Positions 23,690 to 35,349 of a DNA stretch of 64,000 nucleotides are shown here, piece by piece; position 1 is the first letter of the stretch, and each line of letters begins with the position of its first letter. The stretch spans positions 4,898,001 to 4,962,000 of the forward strand of contig JAPNXP010000007.1 of assembly GCA_028753945.1 (NCBI GenBank), given 5' to 3'. The notes beneath the pieces were generated by a model. It ran no database searches and was not told the origin of the DNA. It saw nothing but the letters and a program-made list of their open reading frames with translations. The stretch is from Hexactinellida sp. DTS-2022 (taxonomy: Eukaryota > Porifera > Hexactinellida). The translations under genes were made by a program, and so were the position numbers.

Positions 23690-24290
23690 GTCAAAAAACA
23701 TGTAGGTTTTTGGGAAAAAATAGACACGTCTCGACTCTCGAGTGACAACCGTGAATATATAAATACAAGAAAATATAATTGTGATTATGACAAACAGACA
23801 AAGTATTACTCAAACAAAGTAAGGAATTACAGAAGTATGCAATAATACAACAAAACGAATAGCTAGATAATTGAATTATAATTTTTTTACAAAGTAAGTT
23901 TTTTAATTAGATATACGTTGATGTAGCAGATTTAAATATTTTCAAAAATTCTCGTCATTATAGACATTTTTCTAGAGATTTCGAGGAATTTCATGACGAT
24001 TAGGCCATCAAATTTGTAAATGTGTTGTAAACTTATTCCACCCGTGGTTGCATTGATTGACATATAAACTAAACGATAAATAATTCAGCATCATATCTGG
24101 TATAACAAATTTCTGGAGGATGTAAGCCACCCGGGTTATTTTTAAGAATTTCTTCCAAATTCGAATTAAAACATAATAATACAGTGTAATAATAAAGGGG
24201 CTAAAGAATCTTAATAACTTACAAGTATATGAGCAGTGCTGCCAACCCTCCCGCTCTCCCGCCTCCCCTCTCAAACCTCCCGCTTTTTGG
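23690..24290 (-). mobile_element. Partial reverse copy of the CTCCCG-end hAT-like element
   Basis: It shares with 11966-12815 the phrases aatttcatgacgattaggcc, gaggatgtaagcc and the tail tgccaaccctcccgct, in the opposite orientation. The far end has decayed. Confidence 0.6.
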
Positions 24291-25203
24291 ATGATTGTAT
24301 ATGTAAATATTAGAATCGGAATTTTATAATTACAAGCAATATATTTTAGAAGTCTTCACTTAACTAATTTACTCTAACCCCAGAAACATATTTGTCTCTT
24401 ATAAAATACCATAATTCTGTATATTATCTTGTATTTCCAATTTTTTCATTCTGACACATCATTTAGGAAATTTTAAATTTTAGTGCGCATTTTTTATACA
24501 CCTTAAGTAGTGAGCAATAATTTCTAAGTCACCACTTGAAATGACATGAATGTAAATTTATGACGAAGTTGAAAAGTTAATTAATGTGATCTATTCAAGT
24601 TAGGATCAGTTATTTAATTGTCAACTATTGTTTAAATAATTATCCGATGGGCCAAGGATTGTTTGGGAAATAAGGGGGGAAGGTAGGGCAGAATGAGACA
24701 ACCCCGTGCACCACCACAAGTCCTGAGCTGGCTACGCCACTGCATATTCAACACTTGATAATATTAACTTAAGTATCATATTTTTGGTTTTATTTCAGCC
24801 ATACTTCAAATTTGTGACTGTTATCTTATCTACACAGCTTCGAACTTTATTATCTACTGTTATATATGTTCGTAGTAAGTTACTATCCAATGTTGACTGA
24901 ATTAGAATAGAAAATTTATTTTTTTAAAGAATGAAGTTTTAAGAAAAAATCATTTATCATGATCGTTAGAACGTGAGTATTGGAACCAACTGAATTGCTT
25001 TTTGCAGTTTTGCAGTTTTGCAACTAATAGCAGTTGTTTCTTTTTTCCTTTATTTATTTCTTATTCCCTTTATTTACCTAGTATCAATTGCTATGAATCA
25101 AATCTACAATATTTAACAAAACATGCCTAGTAATTAAGATGTTTTGGCCGGTTATAGAGATAAATAAATAATATGAGTATTGAATACATATAGATAATTA
25201 AAT
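24291..25203. other. Non-coding stretch downstream of the CmcI-like gene
   Basis: AT-rich; no ORF, repeat or RNA signal recognised apart from a short tgcagttt direct repeat near 25000. Confidence 0.45.
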
Positions 25204-26742
25204 TTAGTTGTCCTTCATCTTCCTTAGATAACTGTCCCAATTGTTAGTGGAATTATATCCAAACATATCTGTGAAATATGTGTCCACTGCATACTTGCTT
25301 CCCATGCCACTTATCACTTCTTTCAAACAGTTTAGTTTGTCTGGTCCAAGCGGTTCATATTCACAAGTTTGTGATTGTTCATTCGTATATTCATCGCCTA
25401 GATACAGGTACTTGCTGGAAATGGGATTTGTGTCGTCGACCACAAAATAATCTCCTGTCTCCATATATTGGTCAAAGTATTTTATGACTCCTTCTAGATT
25501 GGTATGGCAGTCTTCTAGCACCACGAGGGGATGCTCTATGCATTTCATAAAATCAGGCGGGAATTCCCTAGGGCATACAACACATAAATAGAGCAATAAA
25601 GTACCATTTCAGTGCATACCTGTCAATATGATTAGCATCTCCCTGCATGTACGAAACAGAGTCTCCTGCTAGCTCTCTCACCTCCGGTAGAACATAAGAG
25701 CTGTCTACATCAATGGTATATACTCGACAGGGACTAGATATCAGTTTCATTGTGTCGCTAACCCAAAGAGCACACGCGCCATTGTATGTCCCCAGCTCTA
25801 TAACAGTGCGTGGCTTCAGTTGCCAGAACAGTTGCTGGTATACAATAAAGTCAAGGGGACCTTTAAACATCGCTAGGCCCCTATGGAATATAGTAATAGG
25901 TATTTCACTAAAACAGAACTACCAGTGTTTTCTGAAGCCTTTGTTTAATTAAGTACATTGCTCCATATTTAGTCCTTACACAAAATATACAATTTATTAT
26001 TTTAGTAACGAATAATGATGGTTACTGTTGAATAGTATGTGAAAAGTAGAGTTAGTGCATTAATTTACTTACCTTTAAACATTCTCCGCCATCAATGTAA
26101 AATTAAACACTTAGGGTAATTTAACCTTGTGGAATTCAAATCTGCTATCAGAATTAATATATAAACATTGCATCTTAATGATCACAAATTAATTATTTAA
26201 TTAGATAATTAAATATTTAATGAGTTTAACGCCTCCACAAAATGTAAATTCGAAAACTTTGCTGTTTTATCATACCCTAAACATCGTTTCATGTAAATAG
26301 CCATTTTGTAACATCTACCAATGTTATTATGCTGGTATAACCTCAAATGTCGGAATGCCAATTATTGCTGTTCAAATACTTTTGGTCGGTTAGTGTATAT
26401 TTGTCCATCTATTATTCGAGACAATATATATCTCGATTCATAGTACATGAATGGAACTTTCAATCTATTGTATTACCTGTAGTTCATCTGGTACTTGCCT
26501 GCCATTATTTCCTTGTACTGCTGTAAACTGAACAAGCCCCTTTCTTCCCTAGACTCAATAGGAACAAATCTATTTGTTCTCAACTTTTTCTCGATAATCT
26601 CTGCCCTATCTCTTGCCAATGTGGCATAGTTGACTTCATCTGAATATAAGCTAATAGAGTATCTCCTGGCGCAGATACTGCTAGAAAGAAAAGAACTATT
26701 CACTTTGAGGAACTGGATGGACAGTTGGAAGAAACTTTTCAT
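25204..26742 (-). CDS. CmcI-like (cephalosporin hydroxylase family) SAM-binding protein
   Basis: Three exons, 26742-26477, 25880-25620 and 25567-25204, join with GT-AG introns (599 and 52 bp, both phase 2) into 296 residues. After a helical N-terminus with a basic, Ser-rich start that could be a mitochondrial signal, the core reads GLAMFKGPLDFIVYQQLFW, then VIELGTYNG, a Rossmann-type SAM-binding loop (residues 115-123), then YTIDVD, VVLEDCHTN and YFVVDDTNP. This order matches the CmcI/rhamnosyl O-methyltransferase family (PF04989), small SAM-dependent methyltransferase-like proteins best known from bacteria. Substrate unknown. Spliceosomal introns show it is a host gene, not contamination. 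The start ATG at 26742 is the first in frame. The third exon ends in a lysine-rich tail at TAA 25204. Confidence 0.82.
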
Positions 26743-27263
26743 TGCTGAGTTGAATGTATCTTGTGACTCATTTTATACTCTCCAGAATCTTCGCTGTAGG
26801 CATTAGTACACATAACTTAAAATTTTTAGTTCCTACTTATTAATAGCTAACATACCTATATTTATTGCACAAACTTGAATTGAACAAAACAAGAACAGAA
26901 CAGAACAGAAAGGAAATTGAGTATCTCCTTAGTGATACTTTGACTTCCCATATTATAATATTGCATCTAAATTATATAGGCGTCGTAAACCACCAGGGCA
27001 CCCGGACTGACATGTCCGGGTGTTCCAGAGGAGCTACCCGGAGTTACCCGGAGTCCGGGTAAACTCCGGGTAAAAGTCATACCTGCCAACCTATTTTAGT
27101 TGGCAAAAATCTATGGGCAACCCAAAAGGTTTTTCTCGCTCGCCACGCTCGCTCGTCTGGAAATCTCTTTGCTAAGAGGAATTACACTAAGACCATGCAT
27201 TCAAGTTGTCAATGCAGACAGCATGGCAATAAATACAATAAATTATTAATGCTATTTATATTT
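26743..27263. other. Upstream region of the CmcI-like gene, with a CCCGG-rich repeat
   Basis: At about 26995-27075 short inverted words (cccggactgacatgtccggg; several cccggagt) form local hairpins in AT-rich DNA, probably a small element. 27130-27165 is rich in cgctcg words. Confidence 0.45.
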
Positions 27264-27420
27264 ACGAGCCCTTCGGTCTCGGTCGCTTCGCGACGGATCA
27301 CTCTCTCACAAAAGTCGCTTCGCGACTTTTGTTTGTTCATGTTAGACACTACGCAACATAATTAATTAACGGCCGCTTCGCAGCCTTACTCTCCTCAATT
27401 ATCACTCATGTTAATAAATT
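27264..27420 (-). mobile_element. Helitron-like 3' end, copy G (reverse)
   Basis: Read on the minus strand it ends GGGCTCG at 27266 before T. It has GTCGC-GAA-GCGAC plus a second, longer hairpin (aaaagtcgcttcgcgactttt, 9-bp stem) not seen in the other copies, then GGCTGC-GAA-GCGGCC. The 5' part is missing. Confidence 0.6.
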
Positions 27421-28773
27421 AAACCTGTGACTTCTAAATTACACGTACTCAATTCAGTTTGCTGCTATTTGGTTCCAAGTATGTCAACTAATTAATTAAT
27501 TAATTAATGTTATTTACTAACCCAGGATGACTGCATAGTGAATTGTTTGATTATTATTAATTCGCTGCATCATCAATATGTCATTAGTTATGCAGAAGAT
27601 ATAGGTACTATAGTAAATAGTTGAATTACTTGATAGTAATATTATGCATGCTTATGCGATTGAAGTAAGCTAATACATCACGAATATTTTTTGTATAAGA
27701 TTGTTGAATATAAGTATACAATATTCCCGTTCTTGGCTGATCTACAACACTAAATAGCTATGTTCGGGGTGTGCGGGGAATGTGATGCCCCCACTTTTCG
27801 CTTATTCGTCGGTATTTCCTGGAGCGTCGGTAAAACGCTTTGATTAGGATAAAATTTGGAATGAAGATTCCTTTTAGAACTAATTAATCATAATTATCTT
27901 TTAATTAATTTAATACGTCGATTTACACATTTATATTTACGCATTTATAATCATGTTCTTTAGTGTCGTCGTTGCAGTTAACGTTCGTAGCGTACGCAGT
28001 TGCTGTCCTGTATAATCCCTATTTCCGGTGAACGAAATGGTTAAATATGCATATGTTCTATCTGTTTCCATGTATATGTCAATGCATGTTCGCATACCTG
28101 CCAAATGCCAACCTATTTGAGTTTATCCCTGTACAGGGCTCTAATTTTTCCATGTACATTTTCCAAAATCCCTGTAACCCCGGGGGTTTTTTCAGTGGCG
28201 TTTCTAGGGGGATGCGACCACCTAATCCTCCTTGCTTTTTAGTTTGCACCCCATTTCCCCCCTCCCACTTTTTTAAGATATACTGCATAGGCGCCAAGTT
28301 TGGGGTTTTGGGGATGAATTTGTCATACTTGCAAACTATCCAGGGATGTAGGGACTTCATCGAAAATTAGGGATATTTTTGAAATTATATTTGCTTATAT
28401 TCCCGTCACTAAATAAGCATTGTATTACAAATAGTAGTGATATTCTTGAAAAAATAATTATCTCAAATAGTGTTAATAAATATTTATTTGCTACTTTGGG
28501 GATCGGCGACAAAGGTGGGCACAGTTAATCAAAAAGTTAACTTCGTTAATTGTTAATCCGTTAACCAAAAAGTTAACTCCGTTAACCGTTAATCCGTTAA
28601 TTCGTTAAAAATGTAACGGAAGTTAACGATAAACTGCTAACGTTAATCTATATTATGCAAACAACAACAAAATCTGCTATTTTGCTCTAAAACACTTAAA
28701 AGTGCTAAAACTATAAAATGAGCCTTTGTTGGGTCTTTCTAAGCTCAAATTTCTGTTAAACAACATTGATATA

Positions 28774-28949
28774 CAGTTGACTCCGCTTTATAGAATTACC
28801 TCGGACCAGGTGATGTTGACCCAATTGCGCAGAGAGATTATTTAACCGAAATTTCAAACTGTATTTCCGTCCCATAAATTCTGTGATATTTTGATCCCAT
28901 TATGCAGTTAAATCTATCAACCGGTGGCACCATTAAGCGGTTTCGAGTG
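28774..28949. mobile_element. pogo-type MITE nested in the hAT element
   Basis: cagttgactccgctttatag ... attaagcggtttcgagtg with TA on both sides; same family as 23241-23319. The mirror copy is at about 39015-39189. Confidence 0.7.
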
Positions 28950-28954
28950 TATAC

Positions 28955-29250
28955 CAGTGCACGGAAAACTGAAATTTTGATGGTGGGTTATTAAGCTACC
29001 ACCTCACTTTTTCTGGAAGCTAAATAATAAACAACAACCGGTTTAACAAACCACTGATGGCTTAACAAACTTCTGATGCCGTAAACAATACCTATATTAA
29101 TAACAAATAATACAACGAAAATATAATATACACAAAGTTAAATAATCCACAATTTATGGTTACTTAAGTCGCCAAAGGCAAAATAAGGTGGTTTTAGAAA
29201 TATTATTTTTGGTGGCTATGCTACCAAACCATCTTATCTGTCGTACACTG
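28955..29250. mobile_element. Nested hAT-like MITE with GGTGG words
   Basis: Ends cagtgcacgg and cgtacactg; flanks gtgtatac and ctgtataa are a possible decayed 8-bp duplication. Interior words ggtggtttt and ggtggctatgctaccaaacc recur at 47867-48073. Confidence 0.6.
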
Positions 29251-29531
29251 CTGTATAATTGTATAATAGTTTAAGAAACAGCATTAAACTCAATTTTTAA
29301 AAATTCACTTCAGCATTGAGGAGCCTCGCCCAATATAATATAGAGGAGCTTTAACGGACTTGTAACGGAAGTTAATTAGAGCGTTAACGATGTTTAAAGT
29401 TAACTTAAAAGTTAAATCGTTAATAAAATTTAACTTCGTTAATTAACGATTATTAACGGATTAACGGTTTAGTGCCCAGCTTTGATCGGCGATGCTACTA
29501 TTCGAGATATACGGTAATAATATGCATGTTC

Positions 29532-29850
29532 TCGATGAAAAGCGAGCGAGCTAAGGTTTATAGACATTCGAGCCTCAGAAATATGTCCAGGGGAATGAGT
29601 AAATTTCCAGGGAATTCTTGCCATGAGTCCAGGGGTTAGCCTGGGCGAAGTTAGAACATATAATTTTAACTTGAGAATTTAAACTAGGGGGGGGGGGGGC
29701 GACATCCCCTCCTATGGGCCATGGCGCCCCGCATGTCTGCAACAATAGCCCAAATAATGGGCTCCAGTTTCTCCTCTACATTTCCCAAAATCCTGGACAC
29801 CCAAAATTTATATTTTTAAATACGAATTTAAAAAAGTTCGAGTGAATTGT
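29532..29850. other. Left-arm-only segment
   Basis: Present between atgcatg and tgaattgtggcaac in the left arm, absent at the matching right-arm site (about 38443). It contains a 13-G run and the gggaattcttgccatgagtc phrase related to 3030. Either an insertion here or a deletion in the other arm. Confidence 0.7.
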
Positions 29851-30148
29851 GGCAACTTTGAACCAAATTATCAGGAAAATGAGGATGGATTAAAAAAATC
29901 GTGAAGAGCTACTAGCTCCAAAAAACTTTTCTGAAGCTAATGATTCGGATAATTTTTTTGTTTATTGCTTGTATTTTCCAATGGAACGAAAGAAGCTAGA
30001 AGTCCCGTTAAAATTTTTACAAATCGAAATTAAAATTCGGCCCACGAGATGCACATTAATCAACATTCATACACCTATCCTGAAAATCTCAGAGCTCTAG
30101 CACTTATAGTCCAGCCAGGGTAGTTTACAAGGAGAAAAAATAAAAATC

Positions 30149-30255
30149 TAAAATTACACCTGTGCCGACATCATGTTCTTTTGGAGGCACTATCAATCCA
30201 CCACCACAAAGATGGTGCCTCCAAGGAACATGCTGTCGGCACAGGTGTAATTTTA
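30149..30255. mobile_element. Palindromic MITE (GTGCCGACA family), copy 2, left arm
   Basis: Inverted arms ctaaaattacacctgtgcc...; the mirror copy is 38030-38137. Same family as 15300-15416. Confidence 0.8.
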
Positions 30256-30677
30256 TAGTTTTTGTAACTAATACTTATCGGAAACAAAAGGCATTTAAAC
30301 TGTAATTATAGTTGAGATGAATAGAATTTTGAAAGATTAAACTAGAACCATAACATAATCTGAGTTTATTGATATAAGTAGTAGTCTTGGTTAGCTTAAC
30401 TTTGCTTTACTTAAAACTTTACAACTTTCAAAAAACTAACTACAGGTAAGTTGGCTCTATGCCTAGGTGTCTATCCGACGCCTTATTAAAAAATAAAGTA
30501 CGTAGATTAGTTAATTAACCACTTCATTTAAAATGCAATGCTCTCTCTATTTTGTTAGATGACCTACCCGGCTTGTCAAACTAAGTCCACTTCTGTTTGA
30601 GGCTGCTTCCTCGTCAAATTAGACACGATCTGAATCAAATTTGTCCAAATCGTTTAGTGCAAACAAAACATGTACTA

Positions 30678-30832
30678 CAGTCGAAATCGCTTTTTTTGCC
30701 TCCCCGGTTATTTTGCCTCCTTGCTTCTCCTTGTTTCTCCATAAACTCATCGCACTGTATAATGTCAAATACGGGTTTTTTTCCTCTTTTTCCATGTATT
30801 TAGGGGAGCAAAAAAAAAAACGATTTCGACTG
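30678..30832. mobile_element. pogo-type MITE (CAGTCGAAATCG family), left arm
   Basis: cagtcgaaatcgc ... cgatttcgactg with TA duplications (30676-30677, 30833-30834). Its mirror is 37454-37610. The identity between the palindrome arms breaks down inside this element. A third copy is at 51280-51466. Confidence 0.8.
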
Positions 30833-31510
30833 TAGTATACTATCTAAATACTTGTCCGAGGCTTATTTTTGTATATTTATGATTTTCCTACTTTTATACG
30901 AAAAATACTTCGGGCTAGCGAAGGTTTCATTCAGAGGCGGCGCCAGGATTTTCAGGTAGGGGAGCTCAGTGGGCCAGGGGGATTTTAGGGGGGGGCAGCC
31001 CGGGCCACACTGTACAACAATGTTATTCTAGGGAGGGGAAGCCTTAAAAGAGGGGGCCATGCCCCTCCCCTGGCTCTGCCACTGGTTTCATTAGCAGGGT
31101 TCAGATTAGTGAGGATGTACTGTACTTAGTTATCGATGACTGATGGTCGATGGTCGTAGGGAGCGAAGTAGTTGACCCAGTCGGCATAGTCTAGTGTATA
31201 CTGTTAGCATAGTTTACAAATTGGCTGTTGAGTATTTCATATCTAGGCTCTCTGAGAATGTAGGGTCGCTACAAAAAGTACTAACTGATGACATGAGTAC
31301 ATACAATAAAAACAGAATTCGAAATGTAATCCTAGAATATGGAATCTCTGATTGAGCCCACTATAACAACAGGTAAACATAACTATAAGTGTCAAAAAAA
31401 ATTACCAAACAGTATAATTGGCGCTGATATTGGAATAATGCTCAATAACTCTAGTTGACAGATGTGTTCAAGGAAATTCAATAGAGACAAACAGCAAATA
31501 TTTCCCTATA

Positions 31511-31695
31511 CAGGTAAACCTCCCAAAAGCGGCACCCATCGGGAGAATGATTTTGTGCCGCTTCTCGGAGGTTGCCGCTTTGGGAGGTTGCTCGTAAGGT
31601 TAAACTCCCATAGCGGCACCCATCTGGAGAATGATTTTGTGCCGCTTCTCGGAGGTTGCCGCTACTCGGAGGTGCCGCTTTGGGAGGTTTACCTG
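31511..31695. mobile_element. 185-bp pogo-type MITE (CAGGTAAACCTCC family), left arm
   Basis: Ends caggtaaacctccc/gggaggtttacctg, TA on each side, interior made of gcggcaacctccgaga-like words. The mirror copy 36591-36775 is identical in the stretches compared; a third copy of exactly the same length is at 51976-52160. Confidence 0.85.
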
Positions 31696-31802
31696 TATTC
31701 ATATTTTTATTATATTTGAATAAATCATAATATAAATAAGCAGTATAATTAAATCACTATACGTATCTCCTACCAGTAAAAATACCTCCATCATTACAGA
31801 CA

Positions 31803-32936
31803 TTACTGTTTTGATAGAGACGCTTGTAAAGTAGAATCATCATCAGAACATATTCCTTTATATCTGAATTTTATTTCAGAACTAAATTTGATCATTTTTC
31901 GTGCTGAATTAATCCAAATTCCAATCGTGATGACAATTAAAGGAAGAACTGCTATTACTACTCCAATAAATCCGAACGCATTAATGAATGCATTAACAAA
32001 ACTGAAACTCTTGAGTACCTTTGAAATATCTTCCGCTTTATGCAGTGGTAAGGTAAAGAAATCAAGTTGAAAGTAGCAATTCTCAAAGAATAGTAAAGAA
32101 AACACTCCACATTCAATGCAACTGAGGTACGTGGCTATTAGAATAATGATAAATCCAATGGAAATAAAATAAGTATTGTATGAGAAATATCGGTACCTTC
32201 CCATTTCTCTTTCGTTTGATCCATGTTGTGCGAGACATTCGATTGCGTTTTGAAGGAGAGCCTGTTTGAATCTCTTAATCTGAATTACAAACTTAATAAT
32301 GCAAAAAGTAATGGTTGGGAAAAATAAAACTCTCCATAAGTTGATAACGAATGTAAAATGAGATGATAGGACTAATAACACACTTATCATGGATAGTATT
32401 AATAGAAATCGTTTCAGATTGATGTCTCCAGGTAGGCTTTTAGACTTCTTCATCCTATGTAGCAGATAATTTATCAAACTGATGCACAATGCAATAACGA
32501 ATAGTTCAGAAATATCACCTAATGTACTGAGAGTATTTAGAACTGGATCTGAACATTGATTTAGTTTAAAATTTATCAAGTTGGAGCTGTTAACAATGGC
32601 ACAACCTTCCAATCTTGTCCTATAATTGTTCTTTCCAACAATAATGGAGCCATAAAACTTAAATATTGACTGTATGGTATAACAAGTAGCTCCTGATACC
32701 TCAGTGGAGTTAATCATAATCAAAGTAGCATACTTACGAATTTCAGTCTCATAATGGTAATAATATTGTGCTGCCGTATAATTTGAATCTGGATCCGTTA
32801 TAATTCTAGCTGCAGCTCTTTTGTACCTCCTATATAGATAAATTCTCCGAGTGAATACTACTATCCAGTAACCACTTATCGAAACAAAGATGATGTACAG
32901 TATTACTATTATTATAATGAATATCAGACTGAACAT
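31803..32936 (-). CDS. Multi-pass membrane protein of unknown family, left-arm copy
   Basis: One exon, 377 residues, ATG at 32936, TAA at 31803. Strongly hydrophobic segments lie at about residues 2-27, 134-158, 173-197, 200-218, 251-285 and 316-345, with a weaker one near 66-95, so six or seven membrane passes. A long region after the first segment holds Asn-x-Ser/Thr sites (NYT, NST) and several Cys, as in an extracellular domain. The C-terminal tail is Ser-rich (SDDDSTLQASLSKQ). The pattern resembles an orphan seven-pass receptor, but I recognise no GPCR signature such as DRY or NPxxY. The deduced protein is identical to the 35350-36483 copy. Upstream DNA contains a duplicated ~310-bp segment (33007-33312 and 33684-33993). 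Not a shadow ORF: it is long, intact in both arms and protein-like in composition. Confidence 0.75.
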   Translation of the reverse strand: MFSLIFIIIIVILYIIFVSISGYWIVVFTRRIYLYRRYKRAAARIITDPDSNYTAAQYYYHYETEIRKYATLIMINSTEVSGATCYTIQSIFKFYGSIIVGKNNYRTRLEGCAIVNSSNLINFKLNQCSDPVLNTLSTLGDISELFVIALCISLINYLLHRMKKSKSLPGDINLKRFLLILSMISVLLVLSSHFTFVINLWRVLFFPTITFCIIKFVIQIKRFKQALLQNAIECLAQHGSNEREMGRYRYFSYNTYFISIGFIIILIATYLSCIECGVFSLLFFENCYFQLDFFTLPLHKAEDISKVLKSFSFVNAFINAFGFIGVVIAVLPLIVITIGIWINSARKMIKFSSEIKFRYKGICSDDDSTLQASLSKQ

Positions 32937-33006
32937 TTCTCACAAACAAGAGTTAATTTGCTAATATTATTCAAATTTCATATTCTTATAGATGTTGATT
33001 CGATTT

Positions 33007-33993
33007 GAAGGAGAATTACTAATGCAGAAGTGTAAATCATCAATTACACTTATGCAATATCAATCTGATTAAGGGACAGGATTTAATACTTTCTGTATAT
33101 TAACAATTGCAAGCATTCTGGAGATTATTCTTCCAATAATACTGTAAGCAAATCAGAGCCAAGAATGTAGTAATAACTCATACATCATTTTGAGAATTTT
33201 TAATGGGTTGTTACCTCCTCATTAATATTTTGATTTGAGTTCTCAATAAGGCAATTTACAAGAAACTTTTAAGCAAATTTATATCTCTGATATACTGGTT
33301 TCCAGCCCTATATTAAATGCAAACTATTGTTTGTGTGGATGTTTGTCCGTAATTGACTGAAGGGACCATACTACCTAGAGAGTTGAAATTTGGTATATAG
33401 GAGTAGTTTATCATAGGAACATGGGTCTATTGGTTTTCCAAGCGAAATATTGTGAGTATGATATCACAGGGTAACCTTTTCCTCAATAACTTTTGCAAAT
33501 TTGGCTCGATTAGTCTAAATTTTATATGAAAATAGACAACACATAATGGAACACCTTTGTGAAAATTATCAATTTTACGCAATTATTTAACGATAGTTAT
33601 TAGTTAAAATGTGTCCTATTAATATGGGTGATTTGATTTGTTTGGTTAACAAGAATGCACTAGAGTAGTTATTGTTTCGAAATGAAGGAGAATGAATTAC
33701 TAATGCAGAATTGTAAATCACCAATTACACTTGTGTAATATCAAACAGAATTGGGGACAGGATTTCATGCTTTATGTATAATATTACTTGTAAGCATTCT
33801 GGAGATTATTCTGCCAATAATAATACTGTAAGCAAATCAGAGTCTAGAATGTAGTAATAACCCATGCAATATTTTGAGATTTTGAATGGGGTTTTTATCT
33901 CATCAATTTTTGATTTGAGTTATCAATAAGGCAATTTACAACCAACTTTTATAAGCAAATTTATATATCTGATATAGTGTTTTCCAGCCCTTT
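33007..33993. repeat. Direct repeat pair upstream of the membrane-protein gene, left arm
   Basis: 33007-33312 and 33684-33993 are about 90 percent alike (gaaggagaat...attactaatgcagaa; caataaggcaatttacaa; ttccagccct). The 370-bp spacer begins tattaaatgcaaactattgt and looks Helitron-like. The pair is mirrored at 34293-34602 and 34974-35279. Confidence 0.75.
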
Positions 33994-34049
33994 GTTTCAT
34001 ACTTCCTCTTTTAAAGCCGTATAAAACAAATACTTACTATTTCAACTAG

Positions 34050-34240
34050 TTCTGTCACGAAATTCGATCCGTGTTGTTTCGGTCCAGCCGGATCAAATTT
34101 AACCAGAATCTAATATTTAAATAAGCCAAATCTCAATGGCTTATTTAAATATTAGATTCTGGTTAAATTTGATTAGATTCTGGTTAAATTTGATCCGGCT
34201 GGACCGAAACAACACGGATCGAATTTCGTGACAGAACTAG
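34050..34240. mobile_element. Palindromic element at the centre of the 13.4-kb palindrome
   Basis: CTGTCACGAAATTCGATCCG and its complement CGGATCGAATTTCGTGACAG face each other around an 8-nt loop (34129-34136). aactagtt, itself palindromic, lies at both outer edges. The right side has an extra 21-nt duplication (gattagattctggttaaattt, about 34171-34191). Related TIR-like DNA lies at the inner edges of the TRAF inverted duplication. Confidence 0.65.
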
Positions 34241-35349
34241 TTGAAATAGTAAGTATTTGTTTTATACGGCTTTAAAAGAGGAAGTATGAAACAAAGGGCT
34301 GGAAAACACTATATCAGATATATAAATTTGCTTATAAAAGTTGGTTGTAAATTGCCTTATTGATAACTCAAATCAAAAATTGATGAGATAAAAACCCCAT
34401 TCAAAATCTCAAAATATTGCATGGGTTATTACTACATTCTAGACTCTGATTTGCTTACAGTATTATTATTGGCAGAATAATCTCCAGAATGCTTACAAGT
34501 AATATTATACATAAAGCATGAAATCCTGTCCCCAATTCTGTTTGATATTACACAAGTGTAATTGGTGATTTACAATTCTGCATTAGTAATTCATTCTCCT
34601 TCATTTCGAAACAATAACTACTCTAGTGCATTCTTGTTAACCAAACAAATCAAATCACCCATATTAATAGGACACATTTTAACTAATAACTATCGTTAAA
34701 TAATTGCGTAAAATTGATAATTTTCACAAAGGTGTTCCATTATGTGTTGTCTATTTTCATATAAAATTTAGACTAATCGAGCCAAATTTGCAAAAGTTAT
34801 TGAGGAAAAGGTTACCCTGTGATATCATACTCACAATATTTCGCTTGGAAAACCAATAGACCCATGTTCCTATGATAAACTACTCCTATATACCAAATTT
34901 CAACTCTCTAGGTAGTATGGTCCCTTCAGTCAATTACGGACAAACATCCACACAAACAATAGTTTGCATTTAATATAGGGCTGGAAACCAGTATATCAGA
35001 GATATAAATTTGCTTAAAAGTTTCTTGTAAATTGCCTTATTGAGAACTCAAATCAAAATATTAATGAGGAGGTAACAACCCATTAAAAATTCTCAAAATG
35101 ATGTATGAGTTATTACTACATTCTTGGCTCTGATTTGCTTACAGTATTATTGGAAGAATAATCTCCAGAATGCTTGCAATTGTTAATATACAGAAAGTAT
35201 TAAATCCTGTCCCTTAATCAGATTGATATTGCATAAGTGTAATTGATGATTTACACTTCTGCATTAGTAATTCTCCTTCAAATCGAATCAACATCTATAA
35301 GAATATGAAATTTGAATAATATTAGCAAATTAACTCTTGTTTGTGAGAA

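Larger units (their letters stand above)
28510..29484. mobile_element. hAT-type element of GTTAACGGATTAACG words, left-arm copy
   Basis: CAAAGGTGGGCACAGTTAAT and ...TTAGTGCCCAGCTTTG ends lie between perfect 8-bp duplications atcggcga (28502-28509, 29485-29492). Subterminal DNA is built from gttaacgga/ttaacg repeats. Two elements are nested inside: a pogo-type MITE (28774-28949) and a hAT-type MITE (28955-29250). It is present at the same site in both palindrome arms. Confidence 0.85.
27683..34128. repeat. Left arm of the 13.4-kb palindrome
   Basis: Reverse complement of 34137-41117. From about 30832 to the centre the arm matches its partner without net indels (feature coordinates add to 68286 throughout) and all compared stretches are identical. 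Outside this, arms differ by substitutions and by arm-specific insertions (left-only 29532-29850). Confidence 0.92.

Noticed and set aside
28047..28370. 107-codon ORF and its mirror near 40.2 kb
   Set aside because: Low-complexity composition, falls in G-run repeat DNA, not conserved between the arms as protein.
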